The position numbers and the translations under genes were made by a program. A stretch of 55,860 bases of DNA, taken from contig SVRP01000005.1 in NCBI GenBank assembly GCA_015064735.1, positions 105,934-161,793 on the forward strand. The letters run 5' to 3'. The notes under the pieces are model-generated. The model did not search any database. It was not told the DNA's origin and saw only the letters and a list, made by a program, of their open reading frames with translations. Source of the DNA: Oscillospiraceae bacterium. GTDB taxonomy: Bacteria > Bacillota > Clostridia > Oscillospirales > CAG-272. Of this stretch, positions 35,020 to 44,464 are shown in pieces; positions within the stretch are counted from its first letter, which is position 1; each line of letters begins with the position of its first letter.

Positions 35020-36381
35020 ATGAACACCATTTATGACGTATGTGCAATAGAGCTTGCAAGAAAGCTCAATTCTTTTACAAAGGTATTCCCCTGCAGTAAA
35101 GGCGCCAACGAGATGATAACCTATCTCGTAAGCGAAAATACTCTTGGCGATTTTTTATGCACCGCAGGTGAATGCGGATTTATAAAGGTTTCCGAGGATA
35201 TAGACGAAAAGCATATCTTTTACACACTTGAGAGCAAGAGAGAGCGTATGTACGTTCTCTATCTTAAGTCTTGCGAGGAGCTGAAGCTCATATGGGAAAA
35301 CATTGAAAAACTCCCTGCCACCGATACCGACGGACAGAGTGAAGTCAAGGTCTTACAGCTTGGTATAGGAAACTACGGCAAGCACACCGACAATCCAATG
35401 GTTGGAATGGGATATATTATAAAACTCGCAAACTCTCATGCAATAATAGTTGACGGCGGATATGACACCGAGGGCTGTGCGGACAATCTGTTTGCCTCTC
35501 TTGAAAGGTTAGAAATTGCCAGAAATAAAGAAAGGTTCATCATCGATGCGTGGTACATCACTCACCTCGACGGAGACCACATAGGAATTCTGAAATCCTT
35601 TTTCTCTAAGTATTCCGACAATGTAGCAGTGGGCTCTTTCGTTCAGAATTTCCAGGTAGGAGACCCCGCCATAAACGAATACAACTACAAGCAAGTAGGC
35701 GACGATTATATCACTCTTATGGAAAGCGCTTGCCCCGATGCCAAGGTAATAACAGCACATCCCTCGTGCGTGTTCAACTATGCGGGCGCAAGTATAAGGA
35801 TACTCTACACCGCAGAAATGTATTACTCGCTCTTTTCAAGGCTCATGGACGGAAACGACGCAAGTCTTATATTTATGCTTGAGACCAACGGAAGGAAGAT
35901 GCTCTTTATGGGAGACGGTGGTGAGGTCAGCGCAAGATGTCTTTATTCGGCTTACGGAAAGGACACGCTGAAGTGCGACGTGCTTCAGGTTCCCCACCAC
36001 GGTCTTACAACGGGACATATGGTATTCAAGCGTCCTATGTCCGAGCACGCTTATCTTAACAGAATATACGAATACGCGTCCCCCGATTTTGCCGCTATGC
36101 CTATGGGAGAAACATTTAATCCATACAGAGATTGCTACGGAAACAATCAGCGAAAGTTTGTTTTGGAGAACTACCCACAGGACGGATATTTTATAGACAA
36201 GAGCCGTGTGGATATGGGATACGATGGCATAAACGTTATATGCTCTCCCAAGGACGGAGGCAAGGTACTCACCACTTATATGATGTCCTCGGACCGCGAA
36301 CCCATGGCTACTGTTTTTTCATTTGGCAAGGACGGTGTTTCGGTTCAATTCAACGATACTCTCTCCTCATTCCTTTCGTAA
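35020..36381 (+). CDS. ComEC-like metallo-beta-lactamase-fold hydrolase, paralogue 1
   Basis: A 453-residue soluble protein, no signal peptide or membrane segment. Residues ~1-125 are a domain shared in outline with the proteins at 45920 and 54143. Then comes an MBL fold: AIIVDGG, THLDGDH (182-187), MLFMGDGGE, and VLQVPHHG. The second His of HxHxDH is Asp here, as is common in ComEC-type domains. The final part AMPMGETFNPYRD and DMGYDGINVICSP is shared with paralogue 2. GGGAGG precedes the ATG, and the gene starts 19 bp after the permease. The substrate is unknown; a phosphodiester or similar is possible from the fold. It is not a DNA-uptake protein, since the ComEC channel is absent. Confidence 0.75.
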   Translation: MNTIYDVCAIELARKLNSFTKVFPCSKGANEMITYLVSENTLGDFLCTAGECGFIKVSEDIDEKHIFYTLESKRERMYVLYLKSCEELKLIWENIEKLPATDTDGQSEVKVLQLGIGNYGKHTDNPMVGMGYIIKLANSHAIIVDGGYDTEGCADNLFASLERLEIARNKERFIIDAWYITHLDGDHIGILKSFFSKYSDNVAVGSFVQNFQVGDPAINEYNYKQVGDDYITLMESACPDAKVITAHPSCVFNYAGASIRILYTAEMYYSLFSRLMDGNDASLIFMLETNGRKMLFMGDGGEVSARCLYSAYGKDTLKCDVLQVPHHGLTTGHMVFKRPMSEHAYLNRIYEYASPDFAAMPMGETFNPYRDCYGNNQRKFVLENYPQDGYFIDKSRVDMGYDGINVICSPKDGGKVLTTYMMSSDREPMATVFSFGKDGVSVQFNDTLSSFLS

Positions 36382-36401
36382 ACAATAATTATATTTTCCT
36401 G

Positions 36402-36430
36402 TTGCAAAGTCAGGCTTTTTGTGATATAAT
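36402..36430 (+). promoter_or_regulatory. Promoter of metY-metA
   Basis: TTGCAA (36402-36407), 17 bp, TATAAT (36425-36430). The start codon is only ~37 bp downstream, leaving no space for a SAM riboswitch or T-box. Confidence 0.8.
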
Positions 36431-36466
36431 AGATAAGATAAAAACAAATCCAAGGAGGACTGAAAA

Positions 36467-37756
36467 ATGTCGAATTACAAAATAGAAACAAAATGTGTGC
36501 AGGGCGGATATACTCCCGGTAACGGAGAGCCTCGCCAAATCCCGATAATTCAGAGCACAACCTTCAAGTATGCTTCAAGTGCCGAAATGGGCAAGCTCTT
36601 TGACCTTGAGGCTTCGGGATATTTTTATACAAGATTGCAAAACCCCACCAACGACAGCGTTGCGGCTAAGATATGCGACATGGAGGGCGGTACCGCGGCT
36701 ATGCTTACGTCGTCGGGTCAGGCAGCGAATTTCTTTGCGATATTCAACATTGCTTCCTGCGGAGACCACGTAGTTGCAAGCTCTACCATTTACGGTGGAA
36801 CCTTCAATCTGTTCTCGGTAACTCTTAAGAGAATGGGAATTGAGTTTACCTTCGTTTCTCCCGACTGTACCGACGAGGAGCTTAATGCCGCATTCAGGGA
36901 AAACACCAAGGCTGTCTTTGGCGAAACTATCGCTAACCCCGCTCTTACTGTTCTTGACATTGAGCGTTTTGCAAAGGCGGCTCATGACCACGGTGTTCCG
37001 CTTATTATTGACAATACCTTCGCAACTCCCGTAAACTGCCGTCCCTTTGAGTGGGGAGCCGATATAGTTACTCACTCCACCACCAAATACATGGACGGAC
37101 ACGGTGCGGCTGTAGGCGGATGTATCGTTGATTCCGGTAAGTTCGATTGGACAAAGTATCCCGACAAGTTCCCCGGACTTTGCACCCCCGATGAAAGCTA
37201 TCACGGTGTTACCTACACCGAGCGTTTCGGTCTTGAGGGAGCGTTTATTACAAAGGCAACCGCTCAGCTTATGAGAGACTTCGGCGCAATTCAGGCTCCT
37301 CAGAACGCATTTCTTCTCAATCTCGGACTTGAGAGCCTTCACGTAAGAATGGCAAGACATTGCGAAAACGGACTTGCCGTAGCTAAATTCTTAAAGAACG
37401 ATCCCCGCATTTCTTGGGTAACCTATCCCTCTCTTGAGGGCGACAAGTATTACGAGCTTGCGCAGAAGTACATGCCGAACGGAACCTGCGGAGTTGTAAG
37501 CTTCGGCGTTAAGGGCGGCAGAGCTATGGCTGAAAAGTTCATGGGCAACCTGAAAATCGCCGCAATTGAGACCCACGTTGCCGATGCGAGAACCTGCTGT
37601 CTCCATCCCGCAAGCGCAACTCACCGCCAGATGAACGAGGAAGAGCTTGTTGCATGCGGTATTTCGGGAGACCTCGTACGTCTTTCCTGCGGTATCGAAA
37701 ACAGCGACGATCTTATTGCAGACATTAAGCAGGCACTTGATGCCCTTGATAATTAA
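36467..37756 (+). CDS. metY: O-acetylhomoserine sulfhydrylase
   Basis: A 429-residue PLP enzyme of the Cys/Met metabolism family. [22 protein letters not shown], the PLP lysine in [12 protein letters not shown] (Lys207) and the C-terminal [27 protein letters not shown] are diagnostic of the MetY (O-acetylhomoserine aminocarboxypropyltransferase) branch. It makes homocysteine from O-acetylhomoserine and sulfide. AAGGAGG precedes the ATG. metA follows 23 bp later, giving a two-step pathway in one transcript. Confidence 0.95.
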   Translation: MSNYKIETKCVQGGYTPGNGEPRQIPIIQSTTFKYASSAEMGKLFDLEASGYFYTRLQNPTNDSVAAKICDMEGGTAAMLTSSGQAANFFAIFNIASCGDHVVASSTIYGGTFNLFSVTLKRMGIEFTFVSPDCTDEELNAAFRENTKAVFGETIANPALTVLDIERFAKAAHDHGVPLIIDNTFATPVNCRPFEWGADIVTHSTTKYMDGHGAAVGGCIVDSGKFDWTKYPDKFPGLCTPDESYHGVTYTERFGLEGAFITKATAQLMRDFGAIQAPQNAFLLNLGLESLHVRMARHCENGLAVAKFLKNDPRISWVTYPSLEGDKYYELAQKYMPNGTCGVVSFGVKGGRAMAEKFMGNLKIAAIETHVADARTCCLHPASATHRQMNEEELVACGISGDLVRLSCGIENSDDLIADIKQALDALDN

Positions 37757-37779
37757 ATTTCAGGAGTGTAACGGTAACT

Positions 37780-38697
37780 ATGCCGATAAAAATACCAAAT
37801 CTTTTGCCTGCCACGCAGGTACTGTTAAACGAAAATATTTTTGTAATGACCGAGACCCGCGCCATTACGCAGGATATCCGTCCTCTTAAGATACTCATGC
37901 TCAATCTTATGCCTCAGAAAATAACCACCGAGACACAGATAGCAAGACTTATAGGTAACACCCCCTTGCAGGTCGAGCTTGAGCTTTTGCAGACCGCCAC
38001 ACACAAATCCAAGCACACCTCCGCCGAGCACATGCTTGCCTTCTACAAGACCTTTGACGAGGTAAAGCATAAAAAATACGACGGCATGATAATCACGGGA
38101 GCCCCCGTTGAAAATCTCCCCTTTGAGGAAGTGGATTATTGGGATGAGCTCTGCGAGATAATGGAATGGAGCAAGACCCACGTTACAAGCACGTTTCATA
38201 TCTGCTGGGGCGCTCAGGCAGGTCTTTACTACCATTACGGAGTCAAAAAATACCCTCTTGAAAAGAAGCTATTTGGAGTTTTTGAGCACAAGCTCGACTA
38301 CAAGCAGTCTATCCTTTTCAGAGGCTTCGACGACACATTTGTTGTTCCCCATTCGAGACACACAACCTGCAAACGCGAGGATATAGAAGCTATTCCCGAA
38401 CTTAAGATACTTTCAAGCTCCGATGAAGCGGGTGTTTTCGTCTGCGCAACCGACAAGGGCAGACAGATATTCGTTACGGGTCATTCCGAATATGACGGCG
38501 ACACCCTAAAGAATGAATATCTTCGCGATAAGAATGCAGGACTTCCCATTGATCTTCCCAAGTACTATTTCCCGGACGATGACGATACAAAGGAGCCTAT
38601 CGTCAGATGGAGAAGCTGTGCAAATCTTCTCTACTCCAACTGGCTCAACTATTTCGTATATCAGTCTACGCCTTATAACATTGAGGATATAGAATAA
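37780..38697 (+). CDS. metAA: Homoserine O-acetyltransferase (MetA type)
   Basis: A 305-residue glutamine-amidotransferase-like enzyme. The nucleophile is Cys142 in [10 protein letters not shown], His sits in VPHSRHTT and the closing Glu/His in VTGHSEYD. Residue 111 is Glu ([15 protein letters not shown]), which in studied MetA enzymes gives acetyl-CoA instead of succinyl-CoA specificity (Gly there gives succinyl). The product would feed MetY directly. It is co-transcribed with metY. Confidence 0.93.
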   Translation: MPIKIPNLLPATQVLLNENIFVMTETRAITQDIRPLKILMLNLMPQKITTETQIARLIGNTPLQVELELLQTATHKSKHTSAEHMLAFYKTFDEVKHKKYDGMIITGAPVENLPFEEVDYWDELCEIMEWSKTHVTSTFHICWGAQAGLYYHYGVKKYPLEKKLFGVFEHKLDYKQSILFRGFDDTFVVPHSRHTTCKREDIEAIPELKILSSSDEAGVFVCATDKGRQIFVTGHSEYDGDTLKNEYLRDKNAGLPIDLPKYYFPDDDDTKEPIVRWRSCANLLYSNWLNYFVYQSTPYNIEDIE

Positions 38698-38718
38698 ACT
38701 CTTCGGAGGAAAACATAA

Positions 38719-39996
38719 ATGAAGAAGCTGTTCTCCCTGCTTCTTGCCTTGATTTTATGCGCACTGTGCTTTGCATCGTGCGGCAAGGATAAGGTCGAGC
38801 AGGATGATAATTTTTACTACTACCGTCTTGAGGACAACACCTACGGAGTGTCCTTGAAAAACACAAAGCTTACCGACATAGTCTTTCCCGATTCCTTTAA
38901 CGGCGCACCCGTAACCAAGATCCTCTGCTCGGATTTTGTTTCATCCAAAGAAATTACCGTAACGATTCCCAACAGTGTAAGGATTATCGGCGAGAGTGCT
39001 TTTGCAGGACTTTGGGGACTTAGGAGCATCAAGATTCCCGCAAGCGTTACATCAATCGAAAAGTCCGCTTTTTCAGGATGCACGAATCTTGAAGCCGTTG
39101 TCTTTGAGGAAGGCAGTCAGCTTAAGATACTTTCGAATCACGCTTTCTCGAACTGCACTGCCCTTACGTCATTCCATATTCCCGACTCGGTTTCCACCCT
39201 GGGAGACAGAGCCTTTGCATTCTGTATAAATCTCCGTGAAATAACACTTCCCTCAAGTGCCGAAAGCATTGCCACGTGGATGTTCCACGGCTGCTCTGCT
39301 CTTGAATCGGTAACCGTCCCGGAGGGTACGGTCAATATCGGAGACCGCTCATTCCACGGATGTACGGCTCTTAAAACTGTTAATCTTTCACAGAGCGCAA
39401 CTCACATAGGAAATTACGCCTTCAGCGGATGCACGTCCCTCGAAACCGTAAGCTCTCCAAACGGAGTATCCTATATCGGAACAGAAGCCTTTTACAACTG
39501 CTCAAAGCTTACAGGACTTAAGATCTCGAACGATATCCAAACAATATCCAACGATGCCCTCAGAGGCTGCAGCAGTCTTGCTTTTAACGAATATGATACA
39601 GCCTTCTATCTCGGAAATGACAGCAACCCTTACGTGGTTCTCGTAAAAGCTAAGCCTCAGAATATCACCTCCTGCACCGTTCCCGACGGCACAAGGATCA
39701 TTTACAACGGGGCATTTGAATATTGCGAGTTTTTAACTACTGTTACACTTGGTAACTCTGTAACCCATATCAACAGATGCGCTTTCTACAACTGCGATGC
39801 GCTTACTTCAATAACGATACCTAAAACCCTGACAGAAATAGGCGAGTTTGCTTTTTACCGATGTACAAACGTATCCGATTTAAGATACGCGGGAACCGCC
39901 GATGAATGGCGAAATATTGCGTTTGGTGTCCAGTGGAATGAATATTCCTCGGCTTACACCGTTTATTGCTCCGACATAACACTGAATATCGGCTAA
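38719..39996 (+). CDS. BspA-like leucine-rich repeat lipoprotein
   Basis: A 425-residue secreted protein. The signal peptide MKKLFSLLLALILCALCFASC ends in a lipobox (CFAS-C). The mature part is a run of LRR_5 units with the pattern AFxxCxxLxxIxIPxSVxxIGxxAF, for example AFSGCTNLEAV, AFSNCTALTSFHIPDSV, SFHGCTALKTV, AFYNCDALTSITIPKTL. The C-terminal NVSDLRYAGTADEWRNIAFG closes the array as in other clostridial members. Such proteins bind host or microbial surfaces. It lies 21 bp after metA with GGAGG before the ATG, so it may be co-transcribed by read-through, though the functions are unrelated. Confidence 0.9.
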   Translation: MKKLFSLLLALILCALCFASCGKDKVEQDDNFYYYRLEDNTYGVSLKNTKLTDIVFPDSFNGAPVTKILCSDFVSSKEITVTIPNSVRIIGESAFAGLWGLRSIKIPASVTSIEKSAFSGCTNLEAVVFEEGSQLKILSNHAFSNCTALTSFHIPDSVSTLGDRAFAFCINLREITLPSSAESIATWMFHGCSALESVTVPEGTVNIGDRSFHGCTALKTVNLSQSATHIGNYAFSGCTSLETVSSPNGVSYIGTEAFYNCSKLTGLKISNDIQTISNDALRGCSSLAFNEYDTAFYLGNDSNPYVVLVKAKPQNITSCTVPDGTRIIYNGAFEYCEFLTTVTLGNSVTHINRCAFYNCDALTSITIPKTLTEIGEFAFYRCTNVSDLRYAGTADEWRNIAFGVQWNEYSSAYTVYCSDITLNIG

Positions 39997-40000
39997 CACA

Positions 40001-40043
40001 AAAACATACGGGCTGAGTCAATTTGACTCAGCCCGTATGTTTT
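40001..40043. terminator. Bidirectional terminator with 20-bp stem
   Basis: AAAACATACGGGCTGAGTCA pairs exactly with TGACTCAGCCCGTATGTTTT across a 3-nt loop, between two convergent genes. Confidence 0.9.
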
Positions 40044-40072
40044 ATTAGTAAAGGACAAGGTGGAGTTCGATA

Positions 40073-41299
40073 TTACTTATCTTCCTCAACACCGGTTTCA
40101 TCCTTATTAGCCTCTTCACAGGTCTTTTCGATCTTCTCATCAACCTTATCAAGAGTCTTCTTTGCAAAGTCCTTACCGCCAAGACCGAATGCGAGTGCAA
40201 AGGAAATAGCGATAGCGGAAATGGTTACGATAAACGCGGTGTTAACGATTACGGATGCGATCTCGAGCTGGCTCAGGATCATGAATCCTGCAACAGTAAA
40301 TACCGCTACCTTTACGATCTTCGCAAGACCTGCGTATGCGGGTCTGGACTTAAGAATAAGTGCCTCAAGGAAGTTAGCACCGATAAACGCAACGAGAAGC
40401 ACAACTGCTGCCTTGATAACAAGGGGAAGGTATGCTACCACTGCGGTTACAATCATTGTAAGGATGGAGAGGTTAAGAGCTTCGATACCCTGAGCCGCTA
40501 CAAAGATAATGATTATCGTTCTTACAATGTTTACTACGATCTTAGTTGCAGAGAAGTTAAACTGGGGAATTATCTTCTTTACTACGTTATCGAAGTTAGT
40601 AGCAATAAGTACGTTATAGAGGAATCCGCATGCAAGGCTTGCTACGAAAATACCTACGCTAACGACTACTGCCGCAAGAATTATCTTCGGAACAGCTCCG
40701 AAAATAGAGGATACTATTCCGATTGCGGGTGCGGAGATTGCTTCGATGTTAAGTACGCCAAGGGCAGCTACTATTGCAACGAGAATGATAACACCCATAA
40801 GGATTTTTACGAGTACGTCCGAAAGAAGAATTACCTTCTTTTCATCGTCAACATCTTTTCTCTTGATGAAAGAATCGATCTTTGTCTTCTTAAGAAGAAC
40901 AGAAACGATCTGACCGAGAATCTGCGCGATGAGAATACCAATGTAAATAAGTATTACTGCCGCAATGATATTGGGGATGTAATCGATGAATTTGGATACA
41001 AATCCGTTAATGGGGGACGAAACACTCGTAACACCGATAGCCTCGAGTGCGCTGGGGAGGAAGAGCAAGAATACTATAAGGTATACCAGCTTTCCTACGA
41101 ACTTCATTGAAGTTCCGAAGGTTCCTTCGTTAATTCCCCACTTCTCAAACTTCTTGTCAAGCTTTACAAGCTTAAGAAGCTTTACTACAAGCCAGCTTAC
41201 AAGCCAAGCCGCAAAGAAGCCCAATGCAAGGAACACAACGAATCTTACGAATCCGATAGACCAGATATCACGTATGACATCTAAAAAATCTTGAAACAT
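40073..41299 (-). CDS. Mechanosensitive-channel-like membrane protein (TM-helix repeats)
   Basis: A 408-residue protein with about nine membrane segments and several copies of the conserved TM-helix repeat seen in CmpX/MscS relatives: FIDYIPNIIAAVILIYIGILIAQILG, IFGAVPKIILAAVVVSVGIFVASLACG and VAYLPLVIKAAVVLLVAFIGANFLE. AFALAFGLGGKDFAKKTLDK at the C-terminus corresponds to the MscS pore end, but no cytoplasmic MscS beta domain follows; the tail is short and acidic. It is probably an osmotic or mechanical membrane component. AAGGAG precedes the ATG. It is monocistronic. Confidence 0.8.
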   Translation of the reverse strand: MFQDFLDVIRDIWSIGFVRFVVFLALGFFAAWLVSWLVVKLLKLVKLDKKFEKWGINEGTFGTSMKFVGKLVYLIVFLLFLPSALEAIGVTSVSSPINGFVSKFIDYIPNIIAAVILIYIGILIAQILGQIVSVLLKKTKIDSFIKRKDVDDEKKVILLSDVLVKILMGVIILVAIVAALGVLNIEAISAPAIGIVSSIFGAVPKIILAAVVVSVGIFVASLACGFLYNVLIATNFDNVVKKIIPQFNFSATKIVVNIVRTIIIIFVAAQGIEALNLSILTMIVTAVVAYLPLVIKAAVVLLVAFIGANFLEALILKSRPAYAGLAKIVKVAVFTVAGFMILSQLEIASVIVNTAFIVTISAIAISFALAFGLGGKDFAKKTLDKVDEKIEKTCEEANKDETGVEEDK

Positions 41300-41407
41300 A
41301 ATTTTTCTCCTTTATTTAAATTTTATTTTGGTCATTTCATTCTACCATAAATATCAATTATAAATCAACACTTTTCCCTAGATTTAACACTTTTTTAACA
41401 AAATAAC

Positions 41408-44371
41408 CTAGCTATCTATTCCAAATCTTACGAAAGCATATCCATCGTTGAATTTTTCGCATTTTCCGTTTTCCCATTTTTTCTCGAATGAGAACGTTTT
41501 GGGATTCACGGATAACGGCTCGGCTATTTCACCGTGATGGGGTCCCATAAGATTACGGTAGCTGTTGCAAAGTGTTACGGTCAGCTCATTTTCTCCCTCG
41601 CAAAGGAAGTCTTTAAGATCAATATCCTCCGAAAGCAAAAGCACTCCCACCTTTTTCCCGTTCACCGATATTTCCGCGGTTGCGTATCTTCCCGTAAGAC
41701 GAAGCCACGTTGTGTCTCCCTTTTTGTGAGTTACCGTTGTGGAGAAGGTTATCTCTCCCGCAAAGAAGGGATATCCGTCGGTTACGATATTACCTGCGTT
41801 TATATCCTTCCTTTGAGCTACGAGAGCCAAGCCCCCCTCCTTTGAATAACGAATTCCGTTATTTTCGCAAAAGGTAAAGCATGCGGGATCTGTATCTACG
41901 GCAAAATTGCCGCGGAGATATACGTTTTCTATTTCAGTGTCGAAAACCAAGCAATTACGCAATGACTCGGAAACTCCGCCGTAAAGAACGTAATATACGT
42001 AGTCGCTTTGATAATAATCAATATCCAGCTCAACGTTATTTGCCCCCTCCTTTACGTAGGGCGCGATATCCGTAACTCTAAAAGAACGGTCAATTGCAAA
42101 ATCATTCCCCATTTTTACCTTTTTGCCGTTTACTCTTATATACTCGCTAACTCTCGCAGTCTCGGATATAAGCTCCAGCTTGTTCGGAGTACATTTCAGT
42201 TCAAAGGGAAAAATCAAAGTAACCTTTCCGCAGTAGCGGTCATAAAGAAGCTCGTCTCTTATTCGCTCCATAGGACGCAATTCAGATGGCTCTGCGCCGT
42301 TAAGAGATACTCTTGCTCTGTCAAGAGTAATATAGTTTACAGGCAGGTCCTTCACCTTAAACGGCGAGTTCAGCTTGATAAATTTCTTGGGCTCACTTTC
42401 GACATAAGGAAGGAAATCGGGAGCCTCATATTCGCAAAGAACATACGACTCGCTTCCGAAAAGATCGATTATCGCCTCCACCCCGTCGGAGGTCTTTCTT
42501 CCTCTGATCGCGGATATATCAAGAGCTGCTATATCAAGTTTGCCGAGTCTTTCGCTTCCCTTGCTCTTTACGTTTATACCGTAAATATCCTTACCCGTAA
42601 GGTTAGTAATATATATAAGTCTGCCGTATTCGGTGCTTCTTACCATTACTCTAACGTCCGAAAGGGCTACGTTTTCCGGGTATTCAAGAATCACGGCCTG
42701 AGAGCCGAGAATTTCGGAAATGACATCCGCATCGGTAACGTCTCTGCAATTACCGAAAATATCAAGCTCTGCCAATCTACCGTCTATCCGCTTGGGCAAA
42801 TGATGCTTGTAAGTATAAACCTTTCCGCCGTTTTCCATAAACTGTGAAAGAAGCTCAACCGTCTCTTTATCCAGCGTATCGCAAGCCGGCAGAACCACCT
42901 TGTTATATTTGCAAAGGCCAATCCTTATGTAATTATCCTCAACAGACGCAAGATTCTTCATTATTTCTTCATTTCCAAAATGGTATCCTATTCCGTTTCC
43001 GGAAAGCAGATAGCAGAGAGCTTCAAAATCTCCGTCAAGCTCGGCAACCGATGTCTTCATCTCAATGCGCTTGAATTTCAGCCATGCGCTGTGAATAGGA
43101 TGTATAACCAGAGTGTCTGCCACCTCCTCGCCCATAGAAAGCATATATCCGAGGTTATTGAAATATTGGTTGAAATTCTTCATTTCCTTGCCCCAAAGAT
43201 TGTGCTCGGAATAGAAATTGGGATAGTCTCTCTTTCGCTCTCCTCTTATAGAATATGGCAGAAGGTGCTGACACGTTACGTTTACTCCGCTTGCATACTG
43301 AAGCTCGGTGATATGCTTAAGCTCTCTCGGGGAAACGTCCCAGCCGCAGCAACCGAACATTTCGGATATGGCTTTCTTTCTGCCGGTCTGGGCGCAGACA
43401 CTGCCGAGCTGCTTGTGAGCAAGGTCGGTCTGCAATTTTCTGCCGAGATAATCTATACCGGGAATATGCTCGTACAAATATTGAGGCATTATATCCCCAC
43501 AGCACATCATCTGTCCTCTAAGAGAATTTTCCTCAACGAAATGCCCCGTAATTCTTATTCCGTTATTTTCCGCCCAATCGTACATTCTCTTGGAAAAATT
43601 CTCGGTGAATTTTCTGTTGGTCATTTTGTGATAGTCGTATCGGAATTCCTCTGCTCCCTTGTAATCACAGAAAAGTGAGGGCAGAGCTTCCTTTACAGAA
43701 TATCCGTACTCGTCAAGGAACCACTCGTCCATTTTCTTTGAAAAGGGTGTTTTCCAACGGTAATACTGAGGCTCATCGGTGAAAAATCCCGTAAGTCCGC
43801 GACCGAAATCCTCGGGAAACTTTTTCTTATATTCACCGTGAGTGGCTTCAAGAAATTTATCGGTAACGTCGGCTCTCATGGTATCTACGTAGGAGCCGTC
43901 GGTACCCACGGTAACGTGAAGATATCTGCTTGCTCCGTCTACGACCGTTTCGGTAAGTCTCGGAATTCCGTTTCCGTCAAAATAATAGACGGCATACGTA
44001 TTTTCGACAATCTCGGGATATTTTTCGCAAAGCTCTCCCTCGACGAATACTGCGTGATTTTCGGGATCCTCAAGAAGCTTTCCTCCCGCAAATCCGCTGG
44101 GCCAGCCGTTTTCGTCATACGCCCATGCTTCAAGCCCGAGCCTTTCCGCTTCATCAATACAGGTCTTTATACAGTCGTACCATTCGTCGGACAGATATTC
44201 TGTTTCAAGTCCCGTTCTTGCATGCATGAAGAAGCCTCGGCAGCCCATATCCTTGATGTAATGCATCTGACGGATAAGCTCCTCGCCCTTAAGTCTGTCA
44301 TTCCAACACCAAAAAGGAATACTGCCGTATTCTATTGCGTGTTTTTTTATGTTCTCGGCAAATTTATTCAT
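41408..44371 (-). CDS. GH106-like alpha-L-rhamnosidase family glycosidase
   Basis: A 987-residue protein. The N-terminal part reads GSIPFWCWNDRLKGEELIRQMHYIKDMGCRGFFMHARTG, then AWAYDENGWPSGFAGGK and LTGFFTDEPQYYRW, the (alpha/beta)8 domain pattern of GH106-type enzymes. TGHFVEENSLRGQMMCCGDIMPQYLYEHIPGIDYLG carries probable catalytic Glu. The C-terminal ~400 residues are beta-rich with a galactose-binding-like module (FAGEITFSTTVTHKKGDTTWLRL). There is no signal peptide. GH106 enzymes remove rhamnose from rhamnogalacturonan. I take the ATG at 44371 (GGAGG 9 nt upstream) over a start 18 bp earlier. No terminator is visible downstream. Confidence 0.78.
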   Translation of the reverse strand: MNKFAENIKKHAIEYGSIPFWCWNDRLKGEELIRQMHYIKDMGCRGFFMHARTGLETEYLSDEWYDCIKTCIDEAERLGLEAWAYDENGWPSGFAGGKLLEDPENHAVFVEGELCEKYPEIVENTYAVYYFDGNGIPRLTETVVDGASRYLHVTVGTDGSYVDTMRADVTDKFLEATHGEYKKKFPEDFGRGLTGFFTDEPQYYRWKTPFSKKMDEWFLDEYGYSVKEALPSLFCDYKGAEEFRYDYHKMTNRKFTENFSKRMYDWAENNGIRITGHFVEENSLRGQMMCCGDIMPQYLYEHIPGIDYLGRKLQTDLAHKQLGSVCAQTGRKKAISEMFGCCGWDVSPRELKHITELQYASGVNVTCQHLLPYSIRGERKRDYPNFYSEHNLWGKEMKNFNQYFNNLGYMLSMGEEVADTLVIHPIHSAWLKFKRIEMKTSVAELDGDFEALCYLLSGNGIGYHFGNEEIMKNLASVEDNYIRIGLCKYNKVVLPACDTLDKETVELLSQFMENGGKVYTYKHHLPKRIDGRLAELDIFGNCRDVTDADVISEILGSQAVILEYPENVALSDVRVMVRSTEYGRLIYITNLTGKDIYGINVKSKGSERLGKLDIAALDISAIRGRKTSDGVEAIIDLFGSESYVLCEYEAPDFLPYVESEPKKFIKLNSPFKVKDLPVNYITLDRARVSLNGAEPSELRPMERIRDELLYDRYCGKVTLIFPFELKCTPNKLELISETARVSEYIRVNGKKVKMGNDFAIDRSFRVTDIAPYVKEGANNVELDIDYYQSDYVYYVLYGGVSESLRNCLVFDTEIENVYLRGNFAVDTDPACFTFCENNGIRYSKEGGLALVAQRKDINAGNIVTDGYPFFAGEITFSTTVTHKKGDTTWLRLTGRYATAEISVNGKKVGVLLLSEDIDLKDFLCEGENELTVTLCNSYRNLMGPHHGEIAEPLSVNPKTFSFEKKWENGKCEKFNDGYAFVRFGIDS

Positions 44372-44403
44372 AAACCGTTTCCTCCACAAGCTTTCTTAAA
44401 TCG

Positions 44404-44432
44404 ATTATACCATATCTTTCCGCATAATGCAA
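44404..44432 (-). promoter_or_regulatory. Promoter of the GH106-like gene
   Basis: On the minus strand TTGCAT (44432-44427), 17 bp, TATAAT (44409-44404). Confidence 0.75.
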
Positions 44433-44433
44433 G

Positions 44434-44464
44434 AAAAATAACGGAGAAATCAAGATTTCTCCGT
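44434..44464 (-). terminator. Terminator overlapping the end of the YgjV-like gene
   Basis: Stem ACGGAGAAATC / GATTTCTCCGT with a 2-nt loop, then TATTTTT on the minus strand. The stop codon of the gene (44452-44450) lies in the top of the hairpin. Confidence 0.8.

Noticed and set aside
35020-36381. Competence protein ComEC
   Set aside because: Only the metallohydrolase-like part resembles ComEC; the membrane channel domain is absent and there are no competence genes around.
36382-36466. SAM riboswitch or T-box before metY
   Set aside because: Only ~37 bp lie between the consensus promoter and the start codon, too short for either structure.
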